From: JAPLKB01 sp964532465 | GTDB lineage: Bacteria > Desulfobacterota > Syntrophorhabdia > Syntrophorhabdales > Syntrophorhabdaceae | Direction of reading: 5' to 3' | NCBI GenBank assembly: GCA_964532465.1 | Contig: CAZHHX010000008.1 | Coordinates: forward strand, 1 to 64,000 | DNA length: 64,000 bases | In this document: positions 7,124-16,585 of the stretch, in pieces | Numbering within the stretch: the stretch's first letter is position 1 | Layout: every line of letters begins with the position of its first letter | Position numbers and translations under genes: made by a program | Notes under the pieces: model-generated | Told to the model about the DNA's origin: nothing | Databases searched by the model: none | The model's input: the letters and a program-made list of their open reading frames with translations, nothing else

Positions 7124-9871
7124 CTAAGCCATTTTTTCTTTTATGGCTGCCCTTGCGGCTGCAAGTTTTGCCAGGGTTACCCGATAGGGCGAGCAACTGA
7201 CATAATCAAGACCTATCCTGTGGCAGAATTCAACAGAATGAGATTCTCCGCCATGTTCTCCACAGATGCCGATTTTCAAATCCGCCTTTGTTTTTCTGCC
7301 GAGATTGGTGCCTATCTCCATGAGTTTACCCACGCCGTTCTCGTCTATTCTCTGGAACGGATCATAGGGATATATATCATTATCCACATAAAAGCGGAGG
7401 AATTTGGCCGCATCGTCCCTGCTCATACCGAGTGTTGTCTGGGTCAGGTCATTTGTGCCGAAGGAGAAGAATTCTGCTTCTTTCGCAATTTTATCGGCAG
7501 TTATTGCGGCTCTTGGTACCTCTATCATTGTTCCGACTTTGTAATCAATCTCAATGCCGTATTCCTTCATAACATCCCTTGCCTCATTGTCAACAATCTC
7601 CTTCTGGAGTGTTAATTCATTTACAGTTCCGACAAGGGGTATCATTACCTCAGGTTTAACATCGATCCCTTGTTTTTTTACTTCACATGCAGCCTCGAAA
7701 ATTGCCCTTGCCTGCATCTTTGTGATTACAGGATAAACTATGCCGAGCCTGCACCCACGATGTCCGAGCATGGGATTTGATTCATGAAGGCTTTCAATCT
7801 TGGCAGTTAATGACTTAACGGAAATATTCATCTTTTCAGCAAGAGCTTTAATGTCTTTTTTATCATGAGGTAAAAACTCGTGAAGCGGCGGATCAAGCGT
7901 CCTTATTGTTACAGGCAATCCGTTCATTACCTTGAAAAGCCCGAAGAAATCCTTTTTCTGTATGGGGAGGAGTTTACTGAGGGCAGCATCCCTGCCGACT
8001 GCATCATTGGCGAGGATCATCTCGCGTACCGCATCGATCCTGTCCCCTTCAAAGAACATGTGTTCTGTTCTGCAAAGACCGATACCTTCCGCTCCGAAGG
8101 CAATGGCAATGGCTGCCTGTTCGGGCTCATCCGCATTGGTTCTTACCCCAAGTCTTCTCACTTCATCTGCCCATGACATTAACAAATCGAAATCCTTATA
8201 TATTTTAGAATCCTCAGGTTTTAGTGTCTTCTCCACAAGCACTCTTAATACCTCTGAAGGTATTGTCTTTATCGCTCCGATAAAAACTTCTCCCGTTGAT
8301 CCGTCTATTGAAATAAAATCGCCTTCTTTTATTATCTTGTTTTGTACTGTAATAGTCTTTTTTTTGTAATCAATTTCGAGTTCACCACAACCTGCGACAC
8401 AGACCTTACCCATCTGACGTGCAACGAGTGCCGCGTGACTTGTCATACCGCCCCTTGCGGTGAGTATACCCTGTGCTGCATTCATTCCACGTATATCTTC
8501 CGGAGACGTCTCTATTCTTACGAGAATCACCTGTTCTTTGCGGGCAGCCCACTTTTCCGCATCTTCTGCGTTAAAGACAACCTTTCCTGTTGCGGCACCG
8601 GGGCCAGCGTTTAAACCTTTTACAATCATATTCCCGGATTTAATGGATTTTGCCTTCTCTTTCGGGTCAAAAAGGGGCCTCAATATCTGGCTTAACTGTT
8701 CCGGTTCCACCCTCATCAATGCCTCTTCTTTTGTTATCAGCTTCTCTTTCACCATGTCAACAGCTATTTTAAATGCTGCAAAGGCAGTCCTTTTCCCGTT
8801 CCTTGTCTGAAGCATCCAGAGTTTTTTATTCTGAATCGTAAATTCCACGTCCTGCATATCACGGTAATGTTTCTCAAGGATATCCCCGATCAGTATCAAT
8901 TGCGCGTATATCTCAGGCATTACCTCTCTTAGGGTCTTCGCAGATTTATCAATCATAGGCTGATTTCTGTTTATAGGGATAGGTGTTCTGGTACCGGCAA
9001 CCACATCTTCGCCCTGGGCATTGAGGAGGTATTCTCCATAGAAGTCATTTGCTCCTGTAGCCGGGCCTCTCGTAAAAGCAACGCCTGTACCGCAATCTGC
9101 CCCCATATTGCCGAATACCATGCACTGGACATTGACAGCCGTACCCCAGTCATCGGGGATATTATTCATCTCCCGGTAAGCAATGGCCCTTTCGTTATTC
9201 CAGGACTTGAATACTGCTCCTATTGCTCCCCATAATTGCTCAAGGGGATCCTCGGGGAAGGGGATGCCCACCTTCTTTTTGATAATAGCCTTAAAGTTTT
9301 TTACAAGATCTTTCAGGTCATCAACGGTCAATTCCACATCCAGTTTTATATTTTTTTCCTTTTTCTTTGTTTCAATGATTTCTTCGAAGGGATCAATTTC
9401 TTCTTTAGTATGTGGTTTAAGACCAAGCACTACATCGCCGTACATCTGCACAAACCTTCTGTAACAATCATAGGCAAACCGTGCGTTTTCTGTCAGCTCT
9501 GCAAGTCCTTTTAAAGTTTTTTCATTTAGGCCGAGGTTCAAAACAGTGTCCATCATACCCGGCATACTCACCCTTGCTCCTGATCTGACCGAGAAAAGGA
9601 GTGGATTCTTTGGATCGCCGAATTTCTTTCCCATCAGGTCTTCAATCTTCTTCAGGTTCTCCACTACCTGCTCTTTCAGGCCTTCGGGAAATGTCTCATT
9701 ATGCTTGTAGAAGTAAACGCATGCTTCGGTAGTTATTGTAAAACCGGGAGGAACAGGTATCCCGAGATTTACCATCCCTGCAAGTCCTGCACCTTTTCCG
9801 CCTAAGAGGTTCTTTAAGTCATCACCGCCTTCCGATTCTTTTCCGCCAAAAAAATATACATATTTTTCCAT
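7124..9871 (-). CDS. ppdK: Pyruvate, phosphate dikinase
   Basis: Full-length (915 residues) pyruvate phosphate dikinase, interconverting pyruvate, ATP and phosphate with PEP, AMP and pyrophosphate. The N-terminal ATP-grasp domain begins LLGGKGAGLAGM. The phosphohistidine is in GGMTSHAALVAR near residue 475. The C-terminal PEP/pyruvate barrel has RTLDPPLHEFLP, HRGCRLG and the catalytic Cys in IGICGEHGG. In syntrophic anaerobes the enzyme commonly supports gluconeogenesis or PPi-linked glycolysis. It lies 9 bases downstream of glyS on the same strand and ends in a strong terminator. Confidence 0.97.
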   Translation of the reverse strand: MEKYVYFFGGKESEGGDDLKNLLGGKGAGLAGMVNLGIPVPPGFTITTEACVYFYKHNETFPEGLKEQVVENLKKIEDLMGKKFGDPKNPLLFSVRSGARVSMPGMMDTVLNLGLNEKTLKGLAELTENARFAYDCYRRFVQMYGDVVLGLKPHTKEEIDPFEEIIETKKKEKNIKLDVELTVDDLKDLVKNFKAIIKKKVGIPFPEDPLEQLWGAIGAVFKSWNNERAIAYREMNNIPDDWGTAVNVQCMVFGNMGADCGTGVAFTRGPATGANDFYGEYLLNAQGEDVVAGTRTPIPINRNQPMIDKSAKTLREVMPEIYAQLILIGDILEKHYRDMQDVEFTIQNKKLWMLQTRNGKRTAFAAFKIAVDMVKEKLITKEEALMRVEPEQLSQILRPLFDPKEKAKSIKSGNMIVKGLNAGPGAATGKVVFNAEDAEKWAARKEQVILVRIETSPEDIRGMNAAQGILTARGGMTSHAALVARQMGKVCVAGCGELEIDYKKKTITVQNKIIKEGDFISIDGSTGEVFIGAIKTIPSEVLRVLVEKTLKPEDSKIYKDFDLLMSWADEVRRLGVRTNADEPEQAAIAIAFGAEGIGLCRTEHMFFEGDRIDAVREMILANDAVGRDAALSKLLPIQKKDFFGLFKVMNGLPVTIRTLDPPLHEFLPHDKKDIKALAEKMNISVKSLTAKIESLHESNPMLGHRGCRLGIVYPVITKMQARAIFEAACEVKKQGIDVKPEVMIPLVGTVNELTLQKEIVDNEARDVMKEYGIEIDYKVGTMIEVPRAAITADKIAKEAEFFSFGTNDLTQTTLGMSRDDAAKFLRFYVDNDIYPYDPFQRIDENGVGKLMEIGTNLGRKTKADLKIGICGEHGGESHSVEFCHRIGLDYVSCSPYRVTLAKLAAARAAIKEKMA

Positions 9872-9880
9872 AATAACCCC

Positions 9881-11953
9881 TTACTCAAAATGAATTTTTG
9901 AAAAATCACCAAACATTAGAAACATATCTTTTATCTTCTTTAACAGCGCCAGCCTGTTGTCTTTTACCGCCTCGTTTTTGTCCATTACAAAAACGTTTTC
10001 AAAATAACTGTCTATTGTTTCCTTAAAGCCGACGAGAATAGACAGGGCATCATCATATTTTCTTTCATGTACAAAATCAAAGAATCTCCCTTTGCTTGAT
10101 TCATAGAGCTCAAAGAGCATCTGCTCCTGTGTTTCAGTTAAAAGAGAAGTCTCGATTTCACGGTCTTCAGTTAACAGCTTTGTAATGTTAAAGGCCCGTT
10201 TGAAACCCACCATAAGTTTTTTGAAATCTTCTATGGATTTCTGATTTTCAAGGGTAATAAGCCGTATATACCCGTCGTAGATATCCTTTGCCACAAAAGG
10301 GAGAACACTTTCAACAAATTGCTGGCTCCTCCCCTCTTCAATCATGGAAAATTTATATCGCGTTATTATAAAATCAATAAGTGATGTTTTTGTCTCCTCA
10401 AGGGAAATTCTTCCATTGATGGCTTCTCCGCTTGCGTAAGCAGTTTCTATCAGTTCTTCAAGCGGTATATGAAGCTTCTTATCAATTGCAATTTTAATGA
10501 TGCCGAGAGTCTGTCTCCGCAAAGCATAGGGATCAAGATTACCGGTAGGTGTTATGCTTACCGAGAAAAAAGCCGTTAGCGAATCAATTTTATCGGCAAT
10601 GCTGATAATCGCGCCGAGTATTGTTTCCGGTAAGCTGCTGTTGCCGCCTGAGGGCAGGTAATGCTCTTCTATTGCGCGAGCAACGTCTTCTGCTTCTCCC
10701 TGATGGCCTGCATATATCCTGCCCATAATACCCTGGAGTTCAGGAAACTCGCCTACCATATGGGTCAGAAGATCGGCCTTCATCATCATAACTGCCCGAT
10801 CTGTCTTTTCCGTATCTGCAAATCCGAGAATTGCGGAAAGGGAACGGGCTATTTTTATTACCCTGTCGGTTTTCTGTTTTAAGGTTCCGATCTTTATATG
10901 AAATACGATTGAAGAAAGGCGTTCATAAAGGCTTGGCAACATTAACTTCCTGTCCTCTTCAAAAAAGAATTCAGCATCTGCAAGTCTTGCCCGCAAAACC
11001 TTTTCATTGCCCCGGATAACGTTTTTATCCTCCACAGGCACTGTATTTGCGAAAAAGATAAAATAGGGCATCAGCCTGCCTTCTCCGTCAAGGATTGGAA
11101 TATACCTCTGGTGACTTTTCATTACATTTATTAGCACTTCTTTCGGAATACCAAGATATTTGGCGTCAAATTCACCCTTGAGCGGATACGGATATTCCGT
11201 AATATTCATGATCTCTTTTATAAGGTCATCGTCTCCTATGGCATGGCCATTAACCTCTTGTTCTATCCGCTTTATCCCTTGCAGGATTGTTTCCATCCTT
11301 TCCTCTTCGCTTAAGACTATTGAGTTCGCCTTCAACTTTTCCACATACTCGGACGGATGTGCGATTTCAACTCTGCCTGATGACAGGAATCTGTGACCGT
11401 ATGTAAAATTTCCGCTTTTTACATCGGCAATACTAAAATCTATGGGGTCTTCATCTAAAAGGGCAAGTATCCATTGAATAGGCCGCGCAAATTCAAAACT
11501 TTCGCTGCCCCATCGCATTTTTTTTTGAAAAGGAATGCGAGGTATTATATCTCCAAAAAGTACTGGAAGTACCTCTTTTACCGATATCCCTTTCTCCATT
11601 TTTTCGACTGCAACAAACTCCGCATCATCCTTCACCGCCCTTGTTAATTTCTCAACAGCAACACCCTGAGATTTTGCAAAACCCTGGGCAGCTTTCGTGG
11701 GAGCGCCGGATTCATCAAAAGCTCTGTTCACAGGCGGACCGTATTTCACGGTAATACTGTCGCTTTGCTTTTCAGAAACATCAAAGACAAAAGCAGCCAT
11801 CCTTCTGGGGGTTGCCTGTATCTTTATACTGCCAAAGGAAATTCTGGAGATATTCATACCGTCTTTTAAAAGGTTAAAAAATCCTTCTTTTGCCGGTTCG
11901 ATAAACCGTGCAGGAATCTCTTCGGTACCGATTTCAAGCAGTAACGTTTTCAA
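9881..11953 (-). CDS. glyS: Glycyl-tRNA synthetase beta subunit
   Basis: The 690-residue protein is the beta chain of the bacterial heterotetrameric GlyRS. It starts LLLEIGTEEIPARF, the family N-terminal signature, and includes FQKKMRWG, KSHQRYIPI, an HD-like region near HMVGEFPELQGIMGRIYA, DKIDSL, and a C-terminal anticodon-binding-like domain ending in a D-K-N-E-A-V-K-D-NRLALL block. It follows glyQ with a 75-base gap and precedes ppdK by 9 bases. Confidence 0.97.
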   Translation of the reverse strand: MKTLLLEIGTEEIPARFIEPAKEGFFNLLKDGMNISRISFGSIKIQATPRRMAAFVFDVSEKQSDSITVKYGPPVNRAFDESGAPTKAAQGFAKSQGVAVEKLTRAVKDDAEFVAVEKMEKGISVKEVLPVLFGDIIPRIPFQKKMRWGSESFEFARPIQWILALLDEDPIDFSIADVKSGNFTYGHRFLSSGRVEIAHPSEYVEKLKANSIVLSEEERMETILQGIKRIEQEVNGHAIGDDDLIKEIMNITEYPYPLKGEFDAKYLGIPKEVLINVMKSHQRYIPILDGEGRLMPYFIFFANTVPVEDKNVIRGNEKVLRARLADAEFFFEEDRKLMLPSLYERLSSIVFHIKIGTLKQKTDRVIKIARSLSAILGFADTEKTDRAVMMMKADLLTHMVGEFPELQGIMGRIYAGHQGEAEDVARAIEEHYLPSGGNSSLPETILGAIISIADKIDSLTAFFSVSITPTGNLDPYALRRQTLGIIKIAIDKKLHIPLEELIETAYASGEAINGRISLEETKTSLIDFIITRYKFSMIEEGRSQQFVESVLPFVAKDIYDGYIRLITLENQKSIEDFKKLMVGFKRAFNITKLLTEDREIETSLLTETQEQMLFELYESSKGRFFDFVHERKYDDALSILVGFKETIDSYFENVFVMDKNEAVKDNRLALLKKIKDMFLMFGDFSKIHFE

Positions 11954-12028
11954 TTTAATAGACCTCTTTTGTTATTATTGTTATTTTACTCACAAGTTGC
12001 AAGCCCTAATTCTAACCTGAAATATAAA

Positions 12029-12901
12029 CTATTTTTTTAAAAGCGGAAACCCCATTTCCTCTCGCTTCTTTACATAAAGCTCCGCGCACATCTTTGCGAG
12101 GTTTCTTACCCTTCCTATATAGTTTGCCCGCTCAGTGACGCTTATAGCGCCCCTTGCATCGAGTAGGTTGAATATATGTGAGCATTTAAGACAAAAATCG
12201 TAGGCGGGAAAAATGAGTCCCCGGCCTTTGACAAGCCTTTCCCCTTCCCGTTCATAGTTATCGAAAAAACCTTTCAGTATAATCGGATCAGATTCTTCGA
12301 AATTGAAAATAGAGAACTCCTTTTCCGGTTCAAGGAAAACGTCGCCATAAAGGATATCCTGATTCCACTTAACATCGTATACATTATCTATATCCTGGAG
12401 ATACATAGCTATTCTTTCAATGCCGTAAGTGATCTCCACAGTAATCGGTGCAAGGTTGATTCCGCCTACCTGCTGAAAATAGGTAAACTGAGTAATTTCC
12501 ATCCCGTCAAGCCATACTTCCCATCCAAGACCCCATGCGCCAAGGGTGGGTGATTCCCAGTCGTCCTCAACAAAACGTATATCATGGTAGGACGTGTCAA
12601 TGCCAAAACTTTTCAGACTGTCAATATACATATTCTGAATGTCCTTCGGGGAAGGTTTCATGACGACCTGAAATTGATAGTAGTGCTGAAGTCTGTTTGG
12701 ATTCTCACCATACCTGCCGTCTGTCGGTCTCCGTGAAGGCTGAACATATGCAGCGTTCCATGGCTCAGGGCCAAGTGATCTTAAGAATGTGGCCGGGTGA
12801 AATGTGCCTGCTCCAACTTCCATATCATAGGGCTGCTGGATTATACACCCTTTTTCAGCCCAGAATTTCTGTAATGCTAATATGAGTTCTTGAAAATACA
12901 T
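12029..12901 (-). CDS. glyQ: Glycyl-tRNA synthetase alpha subunit
   Basis: The 290-residue alpha chain carries the class II catalytic core of the two-subunit GlyRS. Recognisable parts are CIIQQPYDMEVGAGTFHPAT, AAYVQPSRRPTDGRYGENPNRLQHYYQFQ, WEVWLDGMEITQFTYFQQ and the C-terminal FNLLDARGAISVTER. The length is typical. It is the first gene of a glyQ-glyS-ppdK transcription unit. Confidence 0.97.
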   Translation of the reverse strand: MYFQELILALQKFWAEKGCIIQQPYDMEVGAGTFHPATFLRSLGPEPWNAAYVQPSRRPTDGRYGENPNRLQHYYQFQVVMKPSPKDIQNMYIDSLKSFGIDTSYHDIRFVEDDWESPTLGAWGLGWEVWLDGMEITQFTYFQQVGGINLAPITVEITYGIERIAMYLQDIDNVYDVKWNQDILYGDVFLEPEKEFSIFNFEESDPIILKGFFDNYEREGERLVKGRGLIFPAYDFCLKCSHIFNLLDARGAISVTERANYIGRVRNLAKMCAELYVKKREEMGFPLLKK

Positions 12902-13454
12902 GCGTTGATTTATAACATATAATAAAAATCATTGCTATTAAATTTGCCTCTCCAAGCTTAAAAAATGGGGTTCTTTCTTGCTTAAGTTGCAATGCAGTCC
13001 CTAATCTTGGATTTAATAATTAACAATATTAATTTATTTTTAGCCAAAAGTAGTCGATGTCTTTGTGCACCAGAAATGGCCAACATCTCCCCGGAGTTTT
13101 TTTATTATTCGGAATGAAAACACCCGAAAATTTTCTAACACTGTGTTAGAAAATCCATAATCAGCCCTCAAAACCAATGCTGGCAACGCTTTATGTATTA
13201 TGCATCGTAAGTGTAGTACGGAATACCCCCCCTCTAAAGCTTATATCTTTTCTTTATATCAGACCTGTTCTGTTATATCCGTAAAATTGTGTATTTTTAT
13301 AATCTCTGGAGCAATTCCGGTCCTATATATCATCAAAAGATGATATAAATACCAACTGTTGCCATGGTAAGGGTACGCAGTAAAGAACCAACAGATTACG
13401 TGCGGTAGAAATCAGAGGTGTGAATTTAAGTATCAATCTTAAACGATAATCGTT
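12902..13454. other. Gene-free region with a 25-bp perfect palindrome
   Basis: No supported reading frame or RNA gene was found in these 553 bases. They must hold the glyQ promoter on the minus strand. No T-box consensus was seen upstream of glyQ. The clearest structure is a perfect inverted repeat at 13130-13154: ATTTTCTAACAC, one T, then GTGTTAGAAAAT. It has no adjoining T tract, so it looks more like a dyad operator than a terminator. Confidence 0.5.
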
Positions 13455-13721
13455 TTATCTTCCTGCTATTAGAACCAGAATAGCGATAGAGTCTCCATCC
13501 TGTACCGGATACAACAATTCCTGTGGAAATGTGCTTTGTCCATTAACAAGTATTTCCACATAGTATTTTAATTTATCTGCTGATGCAAATATTTTTTCTC
13601 TTATGTCAGGATAGTGCTCTATTATGCATTCCATGCATTCTCCAACTGTGTTCCCCTCAACATCCAGGCTGGTTTCTACACCATTGCTTAATACAGGGTG
13701 AAGCATTACGTTAATACCCAT
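13455..13721 (-). CDS. MoaD/ThiS-like ubiquitin-fold protein
   Basis: The 88-residue protein has the beta-grasp pattern of MoaD/ThiS sulfur carriers: VEGNTVGECMECIIEHYPDI, LVNGQ and a C-terminal QDGDSIAILVLIAGR. MoaD-type genes often accompany tungstopterin AOR genes, and an AOR operon ends 360 bases upstream on the same strand. The tail reads AGR instead of the Gly-Gly needed for adenylation and thiocarboxylation, so it may need trimming or may not act as a classical sulfur carrier. An IS remnant and a terminator separate it from the AOR operon. Confidence 0.75.
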   Translation of the reverse strand: MGINVMLHPVLSNGVETSLDVEGNTVGECMECIIEHYPDIREKIFASADKLKYYVEILVNGQSTFPQELLYPVQDGDSIAILVLIAGR

Positions 13722-13793
13722 ATATTGTCTCCTATTCAGATTTATTTACTTATATATTAACATGTATATCAACCTGTTTTCAAATCCGGCAAA

Positions 13794-14018
13794 AAACTTG
13801 AGGTAACAAAGTACCGGTATAAAATATTAAAAGGGCCGATAGGGGAAAGATTAAGAGAACTCTTACGTCAGGGATGCGAAGCGAGAGGAATGCATATAAT
13901 ACGCGGGAGCATCAGTAAAGATCATGTAAATATGCTTCTCTCATGCCCTCCTGCGCTGCACCTTGCCATAAGCAGACAGGCTGACCATGGAGGTATGGGA
14001 GAAAAATCCAATGCTTAG
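13794..14018 (+). pseudogene. IS200/IS605-family TnpA remnant
   Basis: A frame without a start codon reads TKYRYKILKGPIGERLRELL, then GCEARGMHIIRGSISKDHVNMLLSCPP, ending at TAG (14016-14018). This is the N-terminal half of a Y1 (IS200-type) transposase. The first about 20 residues and the C-terminal part with the catalytic Tyr are gone. The HUH metal-binding motif reads H-V-N, so its second His is lost. It lies between the AOR operon terminator and the MoaD-like gene. Confidence 0.85.
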
Positions 14019-14028
14019 CTTCTTAAGT

Positions 14029-14065
14029 AAAAACCCTCCAGTCCTTTCGAGCTGGAGGGTTTTTT
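14029..14065 (-). terminator. Terminator of the AOR operon
   Basis: CCCTCCAG (14034-14041) pairs with CTGGAGGG (14052-14059). An A tract on the left and six T on the right make it usable on both strands. It lies about 20 bases past the stop of the ferredoxin gene, the last gene of the AOR operon. Confidence 0.9.
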
Positions 14066-14084
14066 ATTGATCAACAGATTTTGC

Positions 14085-14585
14085 TTAGCCTTCGTACTGT
14101 ATTGTTGCACCAAGCTTCTTTGCTTCTGAAATCTTGAATGCAGCGTCTCTCTTTTTGGACAGACTTTCTTTCCTGACATCAACAAAATCGACTGCCTTCA
14201 TGTCGCAGAATCTGACGCACTGCGGATCGCCGTCACAAAGATCGCATTTAAAAACTTTTTTCATCATGGGATTAAAGTTCATTGCGCCAAAGGGGCATAC
14301 AGCCACACAGGAACGGCAGCCAATACACATATCGTTGTCAACAGACACTAAGCCCTGTGCGTCATCCCTTGTAATTGCCTTAACAGGACATACGTTCATG
14401 CAGGGTGCATCTACACACTGTTTGCATGACATGGGAATATAAAGCCCTTCCCATTCCCATTTTTCTACTTTTATCCTTGCCTTACTCGGATTTGCTACAT
14501 TTTCGTGATATACTGAGCATACGAGTTCGCATCTTCTGCAACCCGTGCATTTTTCATGATTTATCATGAGCACTTTTGCTTCCAT
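14085..14585 (-). CDS. 4Fe-4S ferredoxin-like electron transfer subunit of AOR
   Basis: The 166-residue protein carries four cysteine clusters of the HycB/HydN type: CTGCRRCELVC, CKQCVDAPCMNVCP, CIGCRSCVAVCP and CDLCDGDPQCVRFC. This is enough for about four [4Fe-4S] clusters. Proteins of this type are the electron-transferring small subunit of many bacterial AOR-family enzymes. It begins 31 bases after the AOR gene, and a terminator follows. It has no signal peptide and should act in the cytoplasm. Confidence 0.92.
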   Translation of the reverse strand: MEAKVLMINHEKCTGCRRCELVCSVYHENVANPSKARIKVEKWEWEGLYIPMSCKQCVDAPCMNVCPVKAITRDDAQGLVSVDNDMCIGCRSCVAVCPFGAMNFNPMMKKVFKCDLCDGDPQCVRFCDMKAVDFVDVRKESLSKKRDAAFKISEAKKLGATIQYEG

Positions 14586-14616
14586 TTAGTTTCCTCCTTT
14601 ATGTTCTATCACCTAA

Positions 14617-16584
14617 CTATATACGTAACGGTTCTTTATCGAGATTTTCAAGTCCGTACTTCTTCAGTGATTCCGGTGTAGGTACGCCATTCTCATCAAG
14701 ACCTTTATATTTATAGAACAGTGCCCTCATTTCCAGAAACTTTGGTTTGTCAATTTTTTTGCCGATAACATCCGGTGCGCCACGCTTACAACCCTCAGTA
14801 AAGTAACGTTCCGCCAGAATTTCGCCTTTGAAGGGATCATCTTTCTTCATGCCTTCCCTGATGTTGAAGAGTCTCTCAACCATATTGGCTCTTTCCGCTA
14901 CTTCCCATATTTCCGTCGGTGTCATGTCAAGCCCCACATTGTAATGCAGAACCTTTGCCCAGTCTTCAAAGTTGGGCAATGTTGCGCCGAGGAATGTTGT
15001 ATGATACTTGCATATGCCAAGACAGTCAACGCCCATGTAGCAGTTCTCATGCCATGCTACCTGCCAGGGTTTTCCTATATATTCCGTGTGGTCTGAACTC
15101 AGAGGCCCATCATACGCAACGGGACTGCTGTATATTCTTCTCATAACATCCACTGGTAAGTGGTAGAGGTCGATAGCCGGCCGGCTCCTTAAGTGGTCGG
15201 AGCCTCTTGAGGCAAGTGCGAGGTTCAATGCAAGAGCCGGTGTCGCTCTTTCATCGGAGTGTAGGTTCTGCATACCCTTCATGTGAATGAGTAATTTAAA
15301 TGAATCTTTGCCGATCGTCTCAGATGCCCTTATGCCACCCTCAGCTAAGACATTGCCAAGCCAGGTGTCTCTCTTACATATATGGTGAATCATTGCAATA
15401 ACTGCATCATCATTTCCGAATCTCAAATCAAGACCATCGGTCTCTTTGGTTGTAAGTATACCTTTTCCATAGAGTTCCATTGCCCAGGAAATAGTGCTTC
15501 CGATCTCAAGGTTATCCACACCATACTGATCGGCAAGGTGGTTTCCCATGAGCAGAGTATCAAGATTTGGGCATCCCGGCTCGCTGTTGAAAGCGCCCTG
15601 AGATGTATATTCCGGACCTTCATCATATTTGCCGACTAATCCGTATTTGCGTGCAAGTGGTGTGTCTGGAATTTTATATTTTGCGCGGCAGTGTACCTGA
15701 CAGCCGAAACATGCTGACATGTTGTATTCGCTGCCCATACTTTCTTTTGACCATTCATCGATTTCTTCAGGCTCTATCGCATCAGCGTTAAGAAGCTGAT
15801 TAAACTGGAAGTTGTTTGTTCTTATGCCGCCCCAGGAGTTTGTTGCACCCCAGATAAAAGGTGTTCCCAGGACACCCATAGTCTGGTTTACTTTTGCGCT
15901 GGTAATCTGCTCAATAAATCTCTTGTCGAATTCCATGGCTTCTCTCGGATAGGCAATCTTAATGTCCATGGTTCCGCGTGCTGCAATCATTTTCAGGTTC
16001 TTGGAACCCATTGTACATCCGCCGCCGCCCCTTCCGTTGGCGTTCTTTATGCCTGACATAACATTGGCATATCTTACCAGATTCTCACCGGCAGGACCAC
16101 AGACTGCGCATTTCACATCAGGGTCTCCCAGCTCCTCTCTTACTGCCCACTGTGCCTCAGTGACTGATTTTCCCCAGAGGTTTTTTGCATCCTTTATTTC
16201 CACTTCGCCATCATGAACAAATATATATACGGGCTTTTCAGCTTTGCCTATTACGACAATGTGGTCAAAACCTGCATACCTGAGTTCGGGGGCAAAGAAA
16301 CCACCAAAGTTCCCGCTTCCCAGAAGGCCTGTAAGGGGATTTTTCGTCATAACATCTGTTCTGGCAGATGCTGATGCAAGCATACCACCGAGAATACCGG
16401 CGCTGAAAATAACTGCGTTATCCGGTCCCAAAGGATCGCAACCCGGTTTTGAATAATTGTAAAGCAAATATGCTGCAAGCCCTCTGCCGCCAAGAAACTG
16501 TTTCCTGACTGCTAAAGGAATAGCTTTTATGTCGATCTTACCTGTTGTAAGATCGACTATTGCAACTTTTCTATCTAGAGACAT
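14617..16584 (-). CDS. Tungsten-type aldehyde:ferredoxin oxidoreductase (AOR family)
   Basis: The 655-residue protein has the AOR N-terminal domain (FLGGRGLAAYLLYN, GSGNFGGFFAPELRYAGFDHIVV, NGRGGGGCTMGSKNLK), which binds the bis-tungstopterin cofactor. The cubane cluster ligands are CFGCQVHC with a later Cys in CLGICKY. Family members oxidise aldehydes or reduce carboxylic acids; BamB-type benzoyl-CoA reductases are relatives, but the other bam subunits are missing here. A one-base gap to the zinc-ribbon gene and 31 bases to the ferredoxin gene mark one operon. The substrate is not predictable. Confidence 0.93.
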   Translation of the reverse strand: MSLDRKVAIVDLTTGKIDIKAIPLAVRKQFLGGRGLAAYLLYNYSKPGCDPLGPDNAVIFSAGILGGMLASASARTDVMTKNPLTGLLGSGNFGGFFAPELRYAGFDHIVVIGKAEKPVYIFVHDGEVEIKDAKNLWGKSVTEAQWAVREELGDPDVKCAVCGPAGENLVRYANVMSGIKNANGRGGGGCTMGSKNLKMIAARGTMDIKIAYPREAMEFDKRFIEQITSAKVNQTMGVLGTPFIWGATNSWGGIRTNNFQFNQLLNADAIEPEEIDEWSKESMGSEYNMSACFGCQVHCRAKYKIPDTPLARKYGLVGKYDEGPEYTSQGAFNSEPGCPNLDTLLMGNHLADQYGVDNLEIGSTISWAMELYGKGILTTKETDGLDLRFGNDDAVIAMIHHICKRDTWLGNVLAEGGIRASETIGKDSFKLLIHMKGMQNLHSDERATPALALNLALASRGSDHLRSRPAIDLYHLPVDVMRRIYSSPVAYDGPLSSDHTEYIGKPWQVAWHENCYMGVDCLGICKYHTTFLGATLPNFEDWAKVLHYNVGLDMTPTEIWEVAERANMVERLFNIREGMKKDDPFKGEILAERYFTEGCKRGAPDVIGKKIDKPKFLEMRALFYKYKGLDENGVPTPESLKKYGLENLDKEPLRI

Positions 16585-16585
16585 A

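Noticed and set aside
8971..9153. Small frames opposite and inside ppdK, glyS, CocE, murJ and similar long genes
   Set aside because: They are shadows of well-supported genes in other frames and have no ribosome sites or family patterns.
12902..13454. T-box or glycine riboswitch upstream of glyQ
   Set aside because: No T-box consensus, specifier loop or terminator was found on the minus strand ahead of glyQ.
14617..16584. BamB-type benzoyl-CoA reductase subunit
   Set aside because: The AOR family membership is clear, but no BamD-I-like NADH or HdrA-type subunits accompany it. The partners are LutA/LutB-like, so a benzoyl-CoA role is not supported.
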